A stretch of 38,516 nt of DNA, from assembly GCA_937889595.1 (NCBI GenBank), contig CALAOR010000068.1:1-38516 (forward strand), in the 5' to 3' direction. Source of the stretch: an uncultured bacterium (GTDB lineage Bacteria > Oederibacteriota > PGYV01 > Palsa-1178). This document shows positions 23,331-31,294 of the stretch, in pieces. The first letter of the stretch is position 1. Each line of letters starts with the position of its first letter. The notes under the pieces are model-generated. The model worked only from the letters and a program-made list of their open reading frames with translations, searched no databases and was not told where the DNA came from. A program made the position numbers and the translations under genes.

Positions 23331-23453
23331 CCCGCAGCTGCGGGGGCCCTTGAACCTTTCCCGGATGTCCGCAGGACAGGCGGTGTCTTTTGCAGACAAC
23401 CGTAGGATGGTTGATGTTTTGCGCGACCGCCTGCGGCGGTCGATGGTCTTGAT
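23331..23453. repeat. multi-hairpin module, copy 3
   Basis: Palindrome CCCCGCAGCTGCGGGG, then CCCTTGAACCTTT, a hairpin around GTCC-GCA-GGAC, GTGTCTTTTGCAGA, a hairpin CAACC/GGTTG, GATGT, then GACCGCC-TGC-GGCGGTC followed by GATGGTCTTGA. It has the same order as copies 1 and 2 with altered stems. It stands alone, about 480 bp beyond copy 2. Confidence 0.68.
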
Positions 23454-23640
23454 CTATTGCCCTGACCGGTCCTAATCTTTGTGCGGCTCCACATGCAGAG
23501 CCGCATGCTCTTGCGTTAGCGGCCGCAGCCCCCAAAGGGGTTGAGACCCGCAAGCCTTAAGCGGGGCTCAAGGCGCAGCCCTGCAGAGCGGCACGGCAGG
23601 TTCATGCCGGGCAACGCCCAAACACAAGAAATTAAAAATT
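23454..23640. other. non-coding, diverged hairpin unit
   Basis: The stem TGCGGCTC/GAGCCGCA is followed by TGCTCTTGCGTTAGCGGCCG. This parallels the second stem of the tandem unit, where ATGCGGCGT/ACGCCGCAT is followed by GCTCTTATGAGGCGGCC. The pairing is kept with different bases. Reading frames here (for example on the minus strand from 23506) are incidental to the GC-rich stems. Confidence 0.5.
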
Positions 23641-23754
23641 AAAAAATTACATTCATCAACAAACAATAACTTTTCTAAATCTTTTATTTGTTTAATTTAT
23701 TTGTATTTTTAAATAAATTCCTGAAATCACTATTACTTTATAGGTTCTTTCAAA

Positions 23755-23771
23755 AGTCCAACCGTTGGACT
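23755..23771 (-). terminator. hairpin terminator, left of the long inverted repeat
   Basis: AGTCCAA-CCG-TTGGACT, followed on the minus strand by TTTTG. The identical 17-bp hairpin recurs at 24121-24137 with a T-run in the other direction, so the pair closes off about 370 bp on both sides. Confidence 0.55.
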
Positions 23772-23874
23772 ATTGTCATATAATCCTTTATTTACAGCTA
23801 TTTTTTAAGTACCATACCGCTTATAACAAAATCTCTAAACACAACTTCTTTATGAGATATTATAAAATAATAGC

Positions 23875-23945
23875 GAATGCCTTGTTTCTGTACCGTTCTG
23901 TCCTGCTTTGTTCTGTTCTGTCCCGTCTCGTTCTTTGTTCTTTAA
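23875..23945. repeat. short degenerate CTGTTCTG-type repeats
   Basis: The plus strand runs through several variants of TGTTCTGTCC and CTGTCCTGC with no purines beyond G at fixed spacing, about every 10-11 bases. It could be a binding-site cluster or simple sequence. It adjoins the long inverted repeat. Confidence 0.35.
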
Positions 23946-24108
23946 CTTACCTATTTTACATACCCCCCTCATTCACATTCTGAGTAGTAAACCACCAAAA
24001 TCTATCAACATCTAAAGTTACACCTAGATGCTGATAGATTTTGGTGGTTTACTCGAGGCTCAGAATGTAGCGATTATGAGGGGGGTATGTAAGCTTAAAA
24101 TAGGTAAG
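23946..24108. repeat. 163-bp near-perfect long inverted repeat
   Basis: The left arm starts CTTACCTATTTTA and the right arm ends TAAAATAGGTAAG. Between them pair CATACCCCCCTCAT/ATGAGGGGGGTATG, ACATTCTGAG/CTCAGAATGT and AGTAAACCACCAAAATCTAT with its complement, leaving a loop of about ten bases near 24015-24024. Small internal loops interrupt the stem. No gene is inside. It could be a MITE-like insertion, a single-strand replication origin or a transfer-related site. Confidence 0.85.
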
Positions 24109-24120
24109 TTACTACCTATT

Positions 24121-24142
24121 AGTCCAACCGTTGGACTTTTTT
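24121..24142 (+). terminator. hairpin terminator, right of the long inverted repeat
   Basis: AGTCCAA-CCG-TTGGACT followed by TTTTTT on the plus strand, a good intrinsic terminator, though no plus-strand gene precedes it. It also lies just beyond the stop of the minus-strand gene at 24166. Confidence 0.6.
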
Positions 24143-24165
24143 GTTCTATGAGTATGACGAATGCT

Positions 24166-24858
24166 TTAAGGGTATTTTTTTTGAAGTTTTTTGTCTGTAA
24201 ATGTGTGTACTTCATATTTTATCATTGAAGTTTTTGATAGTGTTTCTATATAAAATCTGACGCGTTCCTCGCGAACCACAAAGATTTTTTTAAAGTCTTT
24301 ATATTGACTTCTATAATCGCGAAAATCCTCAAACAACTTTGATCCCGCTCTTGACCGTTTTTCAAGTTCTATGAAACCATATCCGTCTTTGTCTTTAAAT
24401 ATCAAATCCGGTATTCGATAATTCTTTTTTTCCGAATACCGGATTTGATGAATAAATAACTCTGTTGTATATTCTTCAATCAGTTCGTTTGTATATAAAT
24501 AAATGATTATATCCACAAGTGTTAAATCATGTCTGATTTCAGCCTCGTTTGGCCTGACTAGGTATTTATGTATTGGTGTTCCCGCACCATTTTTAAAGCC
24601 CTTGCTACGAAGTAGTTCTATTCCCGCCATATCCATAAGAAATATTTGTTCCGGTCTTCCTTTTTTTATGTCTGTAACCGCGTACATTCTTTTAATAAGA
24701 CCTTTTTTTTCAAGGTTTAACAGGTAATTTCTCGCCCTGAAAAAACTATTAAAATAAAAAGCCTGTACCTGGTCAATAGTCATTACCTTATTTTTATAAA
24801 TTTCATAGAGTATTTCAACCTGTCTTGTGTTGGCTTCGTTACTCTTCATTTTCCTCAT
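24166..24858 (-). CDS. replication-relaxation-type protein
   Basis: 230 aa (227 if the ATG at 24849 is used; it has GAGG just before it). The N-terminal winged helix-turn-helix (TRQVEILYEIYKNKVMTIDQ) is followed by an alpha/beta domain with RIPDLIFKDKDGYGFIELEK, which resembles a restriction-endonuclease-like core. This build fits the replication-relaxation (Replic_Relax) family of conjugative plasmids and ICEs, thought to act in plasmid replication or DNA processing. The gene overlaps the end of the coupling-protein gene, where such proteins are often found. The biochemical activity is not established. Confidence 0.72.
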   Translation of the reverse strand: MRKMKSNEANTRQVEILYEIYKNKVMTIDQVQAFYFNSFFRARNYLLNLEKKGLIKRMYAVTDIKKGRPEQIFLMDMAGIELLRSKGFKNGAGTPIHKYLVRPNEAEIRHDLTLVDIIIYLYTNELIEEYTTELFIHQIRYSEKKNYRIPDLIFKDKDGYGFIELEKRSRAGSKLFEDFRDYRSQYKDFKKIFVVREERVRFYIETLSKTSMIKYEVHTFTDKKLQKKYP

Positions 24859-26827
24859 CCTTTTTGTCTTTATCTTTGTTTTCTATGTCTGTTCCGTCTG
24901 TTTTATCTTTGTCTAAGTCTGCTTCTTCGTTAATGCTCTTATTCTTATTTTTCATATCTTTTTCATTCTCTTTAATAACATCAAACGCTGAAAGCGTACC
25001 TTTGCGTTTCTTGAATGTGTGAGGGCTAGGCTCTGCCAGCGTTTCTTTTTGATTTTTGGTCGTTGTCTGTGTGTGTTCTGATGTTTTAATGAATTTAGAA
25101 CCATTTTGTTTTGTAAGGTACATATAGGATTCAAGGTTAGTGTCTTTTCCCTGCCCTTTTCTTTCAGGTTTAGGTAATAAAGTCTGTCCGACAAAATCAA
25201 TTTCACTGTTACTTAATAAATATTTACCATAAACGCGGCCCTTGTCTGTTTCAATCAAAAGAACCGCCTCCGCAGTATCATTTTCTTTGTTTGTTCGCAG
25301 GTTCTTGAAAGTGTCCGGGTCAATCTTAAATTCTCTTTCCTCTTTACTGGTATAACCCGCAACCTTGCCGTCATCTTTATGTGATTCTACTTGATTCATT
25401 ACAAGTCTGGTTCCTATAAGTTTTGCATAAAATTCCGCTGTATCAGCTGTTCCTACCTTAAAAATTAACTTATGAACCGTATTGTCGATTATTATGTTAC
25501 GAAGTTCATCTCCACAACGTTCAAGGTCGCCTATTGATTGGTGTGCCAAAATAACACCTACACGCGCAGACCTTGCCTTATTTATCATCTCGCCAAAATC
25601 CGGATAAACCACATTATAAAACTCGTCCAAATATATAAAAAAAGGTTTCTTCGGTGGTTTTTCATATCTCCTGGCTATTTCTGTTTGAATGTCTTTTAAA
25701 GCCAAAACTGATATTGGTTTATACTCGCTTTGGAACAATCCGGAACTTGCTTGAAATAATAATATCTTATTGTCTACTAGTAGTTTGTCCATTCGTATGT
25801 CTGGGTCTGTTGTATTAATTTGTTTTGTCCAGGGTGGTATTACAAAAGCCCCAAGTTTTAAGCGTAGCCCGCTGAGGACCTTATCCAGTTCTTTGGGTTC
25901 TTTATCCAAAAAGTTAGTAACAAGATTTTTTGATTCCAACCTGTCCTCAAATTCAAGACAAAATTCTCTTAGAATAGTTCTTGGGTTTTGTGCCAAAAGA
26001 TACAGATCCTTGAATGTTATAACCGGGTATTTTGATTTAAGCAGCCCTATTGCTGATTCCAAAAAATCCTTTGCATTATCCCGATAATATTCATTACTCA
26101 TGTTTTCCGGCGGATATAACGCCGTAAAAATTCTATTTGATATTTCAGACGCTGAACCGTTAGCAAGTGGGTTATAAGTTTCACCCCCGAGATTTCCAAG
26201 GGTAAATATTGAAAGGTCATAGTCGCGGTTTGAATATGAAACAAATTTTTTAATGTTGGTGTGCATATCCGATTTTATATCATAGATAAAAACACCGGCA
26301 CCGTTGTGAATATCCTGGAACACCGCAGGGAAAATTCCATACCTTGTTTTGCCCGTACCTGTAAGTCCTATGATCTCCAAATGTCTAAATCTTTGGTGTC
26401 CAGGTATGAATATGTCTTCCGTAAAATAAACAGAATACGGTTCGCGTTCTATGTCTTTCATGTCTGTTTTGTGGTCCTCAAGTATCACCTTGCGGTCGCT
26501 GAGATAAAGACGCGGCGTCGATGCAATTATCACTAAAAAGATGATACACAGAACAGTTCCTACATGAATAACAGAAAAATGAAAACCTGTTTTTGTTAAT
26601 CCAAAAGTAATAAGATATGCAAAAGGTATGAACAAAATACCCAAATTCATAATCATTTGCCACCGTTTGGTAGTATAAGCTTTTTTGTCCCGCAAGCCAT
26701 ATAGCAACCGATAAAACCCATACCCGGCAAACAGTATGTCTGCCGGGTATAGATGGGAATGTAATAAATTATATTCTGCAATATAATAAACTACAGAAAC
26801 CGTTAAAAAAGCTATGTCAATAAGCAT
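24839..26827 (-). CDS. traG: VirD4/TraG-type coupling protein
   Basis: 662 aa. N-terminal membrane helices lie at about residues 7-45, 60-77 and 85-103, then the ATPase core with Walker A GLTGTGKTR (154-162) and Walker B FFIYLDEFYN (Asp401, Glu402). AHQSIGDL follows near 430. The last ~70 residues are a Lys/Asp/Glu-rich disordered tail. Coupling proteins bring the relaxase-DNA complex to the secretion channel. The tail may bind a relaxase or accessory factor, which I do not see in the window. It follows parB with a one-base overlap. Confidence 0.93.
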   Translation of the reverse strand: MLIDIAFLTVSVVYYIAEYNLLHSHLYPADILFAGYGFYRLLYGLRDKKAYTTKRWQMIMNLGILFIPFAYLITFGLTKTGFHFSVIHVGTVLCIIFLVIIASTPRLYLSDRKVILEDHKTDMKDIEREPYSVYFTEDIFIPGHQRFRHLEIIGLTGTGKTRYGIFPAVFQDIHNGAGVFIYDIKSDMHTNIKKFVSYSNRDYDLSIFTLGNLGGETYNPLANGSASEISNRIFTALYPPENMSNEYYRDNAKDFLESAIGLLKSKYPVITFKDLYLLAQNPRTILREFCLEFEDRLESKNLVTNFLDKEPKELDKVLSGLRLKLGAFVIPPWTKQINTTDPDIRMDKLLVDNKILLFQASSGLFQSEYKPISVLALKDIQTEIARRYEKPPKKPFFIYLDEFYNVVYPDFGEMINKARSARVGVILAHQSIGDLERCGDELRNIIIDNTVHKLIFKVGTADTAEFYAKLIGTRLVMNQVESHKDDGKVAGYTSKEEREFKIDPDTFKNLRTNKENDTAEAVLLIETDKGRVYGKYLLSNSEIDFVGQTLLPKPERKGQGKDTNLESYMYLTKQNGSKFIKTSEHTQTTTKNQKETLAEPSPHTFKKRKGTLSAFDVIKENEKDMKNKNKSINEEADLDKDKTDGTDIENKDKDKKDEENEE

Positions 26828-27717
26828 TATGCTTTGTCCGATAATTCTTTAAGTTTGGAAATAACGTCTTGTAATATCTCAATGACTTTTTGTTTATCCG
26901 AATAGGGGGCGGTAATAGAAGGTAATTTGAATTTTTTCCTCTTCGGATCAAGGAACAGTTTAAAAGGTGTTTTCTTCACCGATTTTTTGTCTTTGTCGTT
27001 GTCTCCTTCCTTTTTTGTCGCGATTTCAGCTGCAAGAGATTTTTCACGTTCTTTCTCTTCCATGGATGATAGTTCGACCGCTGTTCTTAAAGTGATCTTT
27101 TCCGTGGTCAATGCCTTTAGCACGTCCGAGCACTTCTCTATTTTCAGATATGAAAATAGAGAAGATCTTCTTTTGCCAATTATATCAGCTATATCGTCCA
27201 TGCTTATTTCTGGATACTGTTTTTCTATCGCGTGGATATAATTTATTATATCCACTGCTTTCATGTCATTCCTTACAACGTTCTCGTCAATACCGAGCAA
27301 TAAACATTCCTCATCGGTGGCACCGTCGTAAATCTTAACCGCTATATCGCGTTTAAGTTCGGCTAGTACCTGGGCCCGCGAAAAACCGGATATGATCTGG
27401 TATTTACCTGGCTTACCCGGCGCTGGTCTAACAAATATTGCCTGTTGCTGTCCGTCTTTTTCGATTTTTGATTTAAGATCCTCGAGATTGGGCTTAAAAA
27501 CACGTTTTTGATTTTCTTCATCAGCCAAAAGCAGATCTTTATAAGATATTGTGTCGTATTTGGCTTTTTTGTTCAAAGCATCCGCGAGCTCGTGTCTTAC
27601 TATTCCGGATGATACAACTGCCTTAACTTCTTCGGTCTGTCCTCTTGCTGTTAAATTCTGGTCAGCTTTTAATTTGCGCGCCGCTAAAAAATCTTTCATA
27701 CTGTTGTTTTTTGCCAT
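26827..27717 (-). CDS. parB: ParB-family partition protein
   Basis: 296 aa from the ATG at 27717, set by AAGGAGG inside the end of parA. It has a ParB/Srx-like N-terminal domain with YQIISGFSRAQVLAELKRDI, then the helix-turn-helix region (ISMDDIADIIGKRRSSLFSY, LRTAVELSSM). A Lys-rich linker and a short C-terminal dimer domain follow. ParB binds centromere sites and, with ParA, segregates the plasmid. No parS could be fixed; TAACG-rich repeats at 28820-29040 are one candidate. The gene pairs with parA directly upstream. Confidence 0.9.
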   Translation of the reverse strand: MAKNNSMKDFLAARKLKADQNLTARGQTEEVKAVVSSGIVRHELADALNKKAKYDTISYKDLLLADEENQKRVFKPNLEDLKSKIEKDGQQQAIFVRPAPGKPGKYQIISGFSRAQVLAELKRDIAVKIYDGATDEECLLLGIDENVVRNDMKAVDIINYIHAIEKQYPEISMDDIADIIGKRRSSLFSYLKIEKCSDVLKALTTEKITLRTAVELSSMEEKEREKSLAAEIATKKEGDNDKDKKSVKKTPFKLFLDPKRKKFKLPSITAPYSDKQKVIEILQDVISKLKELSDKA

Positions 27718-27718
27718 A

Positions 27719-28516
27719 CTATGCCTCCTTTGAATTAAAAGTTTCAAGTTTTGCTAAAAATTCATCTCGCAGTTGCAAATATGTGTTTACAATCGATTTG
27801 TTTGCGTCCTGGTAAAGGTCTATAGGGATTGAATCCATAACCGCATTTATGAAATCCTGTGATACGGGTATCATGGTATCGAATATTTTTTCCTCGGGCA
27901 GCATTGCAATTAATTCTCCTATGTATTTAGTAGCCGCTTTTGTTCTACTGTTATACATATTAACCAGGACCCCGAGTAATTCTATTTTGTGACCGTCTTT
28001 TTTAATGGCCGCAAGCGTTGTAATCAAGTTCTGCATGCCGGCAAATTCAAGCGCTCCGGGTTTAAAAGGTATCAGCGCAAAATCCGAAGCATATAAAGCA
28101 TTATATGCAAATACATCGATTGACGGCGGGTTGTCTATTAGTACAATATCAAAACCCTCCGCAATAGAATCTATTTTTTTTTCTAAAATTCTTTCCCTGT
28201 CTCTTTTACCGTCAATAACTGATCGTATTTCTTCAATGCCAGGATTACCAGGCAAAAGATACAATTCTTTTTTTATTGGTGTATTTTCAAAAATATTAAT
28301 AATATCAAATTCTTTGTCCTGATATAAACTTATCATATTTTTTTCTTCGTAAGACTTTCCGCCCGTGAGTACACTTGTTGAATTAGCCTGCCGGTCATTA
28401 TCGATAATTAATACTTTGAGATTATCGGCTAACACACTTCCAAGATTTATTGTAACAGAAGTTTTTCCAACGCCTCCTTTGTTATTAATTATACTTACAA
28501 CAACAGGTTTTTTCAT
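27719..28516 (-). CDS. parA: ParA-family partition ATPase
   Basis: 265 aa. It has deviant Walker A KGGVGKTSVTINLGS (Lys13, Lys18), Walker A' LIIDNDRQANST, and Walker B IVLIDNPPSIDV. No N-terminal helix-turn-helix is present, so this is a ParA of the short type Ib kind. In that type the ATPase does not itself repress the operon and a separate small DNA-binding protein often does. The RHH gene directly upstream fits that job. Confidence 0.93.
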   Translation of the reverse strand: MKKPVVVSIINNKGGVGKTSVTINLGSVLADNLKVLIIDNDRQANSTSVLTGGKSYEEKNMISLYQDKEFDIINIFENTPIKKELYLLPGNPGIEEIRSVIDGKRDRERILEKKIDSIAEGFDIVLIDNPPSIDVFAYNALYASDFALIPFKPGALEFAGMQNLITTLAAIKKDGHKIELLGVLVNMYNSRTKAATKYIGELIAMLPEEKIFDTMIPVSQDFINAVMDSIPIDLYQDANKSIVNTYLQLRDEFLAKLETFNSKEA

Positions 28517-28683
28517 TTTTTATCCCCCTTATTAATTTTTAAATAATATTCATCAACAATAATTCTAAGTAGCTGCGGCCTGCTTCTTTTTTCTTTTTCA
28601 CATTGTTCGTCAAATTTTTGCAAAGTTTCAACCGACAAACTGGTCCATACTACATTTTTTGCTCTTTTCATTTTACTTGTCAT
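28513..28683 (-). CDS. small ribbon-helix-helix protein, first gene of the par operon
   Basis: 56 aa. The pattern NVVWTSLSVETLQKFDEQCE, then RSRPQLLRIIVDEYY, is that of Arc/CopG-type ribbon-helix-helix proteins: one strand and two helices that bind DNA as a dimer. Its stop overlaps the parA start. The near-consensus promoter upstream carries TTTGTA repeats and a palindrome TTTGTAAATTACAAA, which are likely operator sites for this protein. Confidence 0.8.
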   Translation of the reverse strand: MTSKMKRAKNVVWTSLSVETLQKFDEQCEKEKRSRPQLLRIIVDEYYLKINKGDKK

Positions 28684-28708
28684 TAATGCAATACCTCCTT
28701 TTTGAATT

Positions 28709-28761
28709 TTTTGTAAATTACAAATTTTTTAGATTATACAAAAATACAAAAAACTTGTCAA
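28709..28761 (-). promoter_or_regulatory. par operon promoter and probable operator
   Basis: On the minus strand TTGACA (28761-28756), 17 bases, TATAAT (28738-28733): an exact consensus. The spacer and downstream bases hold three TTTGTA motifs and the palindrome TTTGTAAATTACAAA (28711-28725). An abundant promoter under autorepression by the RHH protein is the likely arrangement. Confidence 0.8.
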
Positions 28762-29109
28762 CAGTAAACTTAAATACGTTATTGGTTTTATGCTCCTGGG
28801 CCGGATAATTTTCACACTTACCTTAAAAACACGTTCTTAACGCCCTTTTAACGGTTTTAACGGTTATTAGCTACATATTCCCTTAATTATAGGTAAAAAT
28901 CAAATCCAGGGCCCATACAGGCTTAAATTATTGGGTTTGGTGGTCTTGTCGGATGGTCATTTTATGTATGTGAAAATTCTCGTTTAAAATCGTTTTCTAA
29001 CGTAAGGTCTAACGTTCTTATTTATACCCTTTAGATCTAAATCGTTACTACGTTAAGCGCAGTTCTAAAAATAAAAAAGCTTATTTTTAAGATAAAAAAT
29101 AGAATTTAT
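28762..29109. other. AT-rich region between par promoter and iterons
   Basis: No gene. It has many TAACG and AACGTT motifs (for example TAACGGTTTTAACGGTTA near 28847-28865, and CTAACGTAAGGTCTAACGTT near 28997-29016) and an AT-rich stretch with AAAAATAA/TTATTTTT at 29067-29090. These are plausible centromere and DNA-melting elements of the replication origin. Confidence 0.45.
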
Positions 29110-29260
29110 GCATGTAACAGTACGGTAAACGCACGTAAGACTACGGTATATGCACGTAAGATTACGGTATCGGTGCACGCAAAACTACGGTATAACGCAT
29201 GTAAGCCTACGGTATAAATGCACGTAGAACTACGGTATATGCACGTAGGGGTACGGTATT
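29110..29260. repeat. oriV: seven iterons, probable origin of replication
   Basis: Direct repeats of the form GCACGTAAGACTACGGTAT start at 29110, 29131, 29152, 29175, 29197, 29220 and 29241, so every 21-23 bases, two helical turns. The ends GCAYG and TACGGTA are fixed and the middle varies. Such iterons bind Rep initiators of theta-replicating plasmids. They lie just beyond the 3' end of the rep gene rather than before it, next to an AT-rich stretch. Confidence 0.88.
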
Positions 29261-29273
29261 AAAAATAAGGGGG

Positions 29274-30383
29274 TTATGCACGGGCCAAGGAAAATGAAAT
29301 ATATTCCATGGTGTTCTTTTTTATAATTTCAAATTGTTTTAAATAGCCGGTTGATTGTAATTCTTCAAGCGCATTTTTCATATTATGTTTTATGTTACGA
29401 GTAACCTTAACACTCATTCCAACCTGTTGTGCAAAAGATAACAGCATAAATTCATAATGTATTTTTTTTGTTTTTTGGCGTTCTTTTTGTAAAATTTCAT
29501 AAATGCGTTTTGAAACTGAAAATCTTAATGAAATATAAAAATCCCAATCTAAAATAGCAGAATAATATAATCTCATATTATCAGCTATATATTGACTTAG
29601 AACAATTTCGTTTTTGAACATTTCCATTGATTCTGCACTATTACTTTTGCTCCCAATTATTTCTTTACTTTGAATAAGACGTATTTCAGCAAAAACATCA
29701 GAGTTATTTAAAAATATTTTATCTTTAAATTTTAAATAAGCATCCTTAGTACTTATTTTGCTGTCAAATATGTACTGTAAAGCGTTATTAATCATTTTAT
29801 AATTTTCTCCACCGTCTGATATGTTCAGGTGCTTGCATATTTCATAATTTGAATAATGAACCTTATTGTTCGTTGGCATGCCGCTGTCTTGAAAAATTTT
29901 TAAAATAACCTTAAAAACATCCGCGTCCTGGTCATTTGGGATTAAGCTGTTTGAGTCTACCCGCCATTCGGATTTTACGATGTTACCGGTTATATCATTT
30001 TTATGTTCTTTGGAATATACAATCGGTTCATTAGATCGCTTTCCTTGCCTATAAAAGGCATAGTCAACTAGGTTGTTATCAATGCGAGCAATGTCCATGG
30101 TGTTTTTATGAATATTAATTTCCTTACTTATTAAGTTATGTAAATAACCGGCAGGATTGAATATGCTGTCTCTATTTTCGTTACGTTCTGATTCTCTTAG
30201 TTCTTTCCTCCAACGAAAAACAATATCTATAAGTGCCTGTTCTTTATTTTGTTTTAAAGCCGCTTTAAAATATGTTATCCAATAACCTTTATCTTTTTCA
30301 AAATGGGCTTCTCCAAGTTCTTCAATAACCTGTTCTTTTATTGTTTCAAATTTTAAATCATCCTCAATAGGATTATATGACAT
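29274..30383 (-). CDS. rep: plasmid replication initiator protein
   Basis: 369 aa. The central part (SEWRVDSNSLIPNDQDADVF, then VILKIFQDSG) and the C-terminal ISLRFSVSKRIYEILQKERQ followed by QQVGMS fit the winged-helix initiators of the RepA/TrfA-like group. I name the group from overall pattern, not a single motif. The call is supported by seven iterons directly downstream and the par genes beyond. It would bind the iterons to open the origin. Its start overlaps the preceding gene by one base (TAATG). Confidence 0.8.
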   Translation of the reverse strand: MSYNPIEDDLKFETIKEQVIEELGEAHFEKDKGYWITYFKAALKQNKEQALIDIVFRWRKELRESERNENRDSIFNPAGYLHNLISKEINIHKNTMDIARIDNNLVDYAFYRQGKRSNEPIVYSKEHKNDITGNIVKSEWRVDSNSLIPNDQDADVFKVILKIFQDSGMPTNNKVHYSNYEICKHLNISDGGENYKMINNALQYIFDSKISTKDAYLKFKDKIFLNNSDVFAEIRLIQSKEIIGSKSNSAESMEMFKNEIVLSQYIADNMRLYYSAILDWDFYISLRFSVSKRIYEILQKERQKTKKIHYEFMLLSFAQQVGMSVKVTRNIKHNMKNALEELQSTGYLKQFEIIKKNTMEYISFSLARA

Positions 30384-30748
30384 TATTTATCCCCTTTTCT
30401 GATATTGTAATCATTCAGTGTTTTTTTAACAAGTTTTTCTATATATCGGACTATGTAATATAAAATGAAAGCAATAATTACGAGCATTGTTGCAACCGCA
30501 CCGGCAGCCGTGGCCGAATCTTTTCCGGCAAGGCCAAGCCATTTTTTAAAACCCTGCATTATTCCATCCATGGCCGGCGTCGCAAATAAAATAAAAATTA
30601 TAACTATCGCGCAAATCAGGATGCCAATCCAAACCAAAAGTTGTTTAAAAAAATCCAAAGTGGCATTTTTAAGATATGTTCCTACTTTCCGGGACGAATT
30701 TGAAATAAAGTTTTTTGTTAAAGTTAATAATTCTGTTTTATTAAGCAT
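30383..30748 (-). CDS. two-helix membrane protein
   Basis: 121 aa from the ATG at 30748, chosen because AAGGAGG lies just upstream; the longer frame to 30826 overlaps the MKKY-LDGP gene. It has two membrane helices, VWIGILICAIVIIFILFA and AVATMLVIIAFILYYIV, separated by about 25 residues, with basic ends. No family is recognised. It is coupled to rep by a TAATG overlap. Confidence 0.65.
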   Translation of the reverse strand: MLNKTELLTLTKNFISNSSRKVGTYLKNATLDFFKQLLVWIGILICAIVIIFILFATPAMDGIMQGFKKWLGLAGKDSATAAGAVATMLVIIAFILYYIVRYIEKLVKKTLNDYNIRKGDK

Positions 30749-30896
30749 ATTTCCTCCTTTTAACCTTGCTGGCGGATCCCTGGACGGGCCTCTTGGCCGT
30801 CTTGCGGCCGCTTTTACCCTTGCCATAGGTTTTGTACGGGTTCACGGGTCCGTCGAGCATTAATATATCCTGTTTTGGGACGGTATATTTTTTCAT
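30741..30896 (-). CDS. small basic protein of the MKKY-LDGP-NP family, copy 2
   Basis: 51 aa: MKKYTVPKQDILMLDGPVNP, then YKTYGKGKSGRKTAKRPV and a tail ending KVKRRKYA. It shares MKKY-x-(I/V)-P, LDGP-x-NP and YG-x-G with the 43-aa gene at 16664. The start overlaps the preceding stop (ATGA) and AGAGG lies upstream. The unknown conserved small family is most likely nucleic-acid binding. Confidence 0.72.
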   Translation of the reverse strand: MKKYTVPKQDILMLDGPVNPYKTYGKGKSGRKTAKRPVQGSASKVKRRKYA

Positions 30897-31279
30897 TTTT
30901 TACCTCTGAATAACATATTCGGTTTTTTTTCCTCTAGTGTCGTTTTTTTAATTGGTTCTTTTTCAAGATTAAGCCATTTTATCCACAATTGATAATAGCC
31001 AAAATATTTTTTATTATCGGTTTCATCCATTTGGATAGTAAGTTCTTGGATAAATTCGTCATATGTAATTAATGGTTTTTCTGCTTGGGGAATAAGATTA
31101 TGCTCTTTTATTTTACGCCACATTGTACTTTCAAGTATTACAGATTTGAAATGCAAATAATTATAGTTATTTTTTTGTTCTTCCTGACCATAATAAGCAC
31201 TCATTTGTCTTAATGTATGATCCAACTCATCATTGAGGCAAAATTTTTTACTTTCTCCTTGTTCTTTTGTTTTTTTCAT
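30893..31279 (-). CDS. hypothetical helical protein with EPIKKTT tail
   Basis: 128 aa, mainly helical and charged (SAYYGQEEQKNNYNYLHFKS, LITYDEFIQELTIQMDETDN). The end, KEPIKKTTLEEKKP, reappears as the beginning of the membrane protein at 31548-31901 (EEPIKKTTQEERKK), suggesting a shared peptide tag or a past duplication. No family is recognised. Confidence 0.6.
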   Translation of the reverse strand: MKKTKEQGESKKFCLNDELDHTLRQMSAYYGQEEQKNNYNYLHFKSVILESTMWRKIKEHNLIPQAEKPLITYDEFIQELTIQMDETDNKKYFGYYQLWIKWLNLEKEPIKKTTLEEKKPNMLFRGKK

Positions 31280-31294
31280 TTTATCTTTTTCCTC

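Noticed and set aside
22971-23506. Frames on both strands over the tRNA-like and hairpin region, for example the plus-strand one starting MGIEPTIVRC
   Set aside because: They lie across the tRNA-like sequence and covarying stems, have no ribosome-binding sites and read as translated RNA structure.
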